A stretch of DNA of 64,000 bases from Notoacmeibacter ruber (lineage in GTDB: Bacteria; Pseudomonadota; Alphaproteobacteria; Rhizobiales; Rhizobiaceae), in the NCBI RefSeq assembly GCF_003668555.1, contig NZ_RCWN01000001.1, positions 1,054,001 to 1,118,000 of the forward strand. The letters run 5' to 3'. A model generated the notes under the pieces. It saw nothing but the letters and a program-made list of their open reading frames with translations, was not told the origin of the DNA and did no database searches. The position numbers and the translations under genes were made by a program. Of the stretch, positions 63,808-64,000 are shown one piece after another; position 1 is the first letter of the stretch, and every line of letters begins with the position of its first letter.

Positions 63808-64000
63808 TCGAGCGTCGGCCCCCAAATCAGTGGACTGCCAGCTAAGCGGAACGCCCCTTTCTGCGCAAGCAGACCATGGGCGGTCTTCGGGTGAAGGAAA
63901 AAGTCGAGGGGCTTTCTTTTAGCAAACCGCACTTGTGCCGAATCTTGGGTTCTCGTATACGGCAGTCTAGCTTCATGAAACGACACGCGGGGAGAGTCGT
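63808..64000. other. Terminal 193-base stretch without a supported gene
   Basis: This is the upstream region of the SixA-like gene. A minus-strand frame of 60 codons (63804-63986) has no ribosome-binding site or recognisable motif and is not called. Any gene continuing beyond the window end cannot be seen. Confidence 0.4.

Overview
The window is GC-rich, densely coded DNA from an alphaproteobacterium, most likely of the order Hyphomicrobiales (Rhizobiales). The evidence is gene content and order: uvrC-pgsA-moaD-moaE; a complete 14-subunit nuo operon that runs on into birA, RNase J, methylmalonyl-CoA epimerase and a DUF1467 gene; proS-lolC-lolD followed by replicative dnaE; an HdaA-type DnaA regulator; and a giant two-TM coiled-coil protein resembling the Growth Pole Ring protein of polar-growing Rhizobiales. 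The family cannot be fixed from sequence alone. I see no insertion sequence, prophage, CRISPR array or clear pseudogene.

Layout. 1-3133 (minus): moaE (cut by the window edge), moaD, pgsA, uvrC. 3238-6541: an SDR-like protein with a changed active site, a CaCA antiporter, an outer-membrane beta-barrel protein with a clear terminator, and a GNAT enzyme. 6552-11130 (minus): glutathione S-transferase, a secreted RNase T2 and a partner secreted protein, then the tightly coupled purM-purN-rlmJ set. 11259-14311 (plus): a second CDP-alcohol phosphatidyltransferase, an AI-2E/PerM-family membrane protein, hdaA, tRNA-Pro(TGG), an NDUFS4-like complex I accessory protein and tRNA-Arg(TCT). 14497-15384: a persulfide dioxygenase-like MBL enzyme behind an AT-rich leader.

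15671-35122 looks like one long transcription unit of about 19.5 kb: nuoABC, a GFA-family gene, nuoD, nuoE (with a very long C-terminal extension), nuoF, nuoG, nuoH, a 64-aa membrane protein, nuoI to nuoN, birA, rnj, mce and DUF1467, ended by a strong hairpin terminator at 35145. Two gaps in the operon are exactly filled by tiny ORFs whose start and stop codons overlap the neighbouring genes: 16 codons between nuoD and nuoE, and 53 codons between nuoF and nuoG. A similar chain of micro-ORFs bridges mlaF and mlaD. Next come proS-lolC-lolD, a 29-aa putative membrane microprotein with its own -10 element, dnaE behind an inverted repeat, an MFS transporter and gltX.

45361-51456 holds a small membrane-anchored hypothetical gene that overlaps the end of gltX in antisense, a dipeptide epimerase, and an MCE/Mla-type lipid-transport cluster (STAS-permease, ATPase, MCE protein with three 91-residue repeats, auxiliary lipoprotein). 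51512-58267 holds a ferredoxin, an HPt protein and the 1862-aa GPR-like protein. A TTAA-N7-TTAA sequence matching the CtrA box lies between the last two, which are divergent. 58331-63807 holds folP-folB-folK, a secreted hypothetical, and the minus-strand set SixA-like phosphatase, YcjX and DUF697.

The most noteworthy observations are the gap-filling overlapping micro-ORFs, the oversized NuoE, the GPR-like protein with 22- and 11-residue repeats and a possible CtrA link, the repeat-built MCE protein, the SDR lacking its catalytic lysine, and the microprotein ahead of dnaE.
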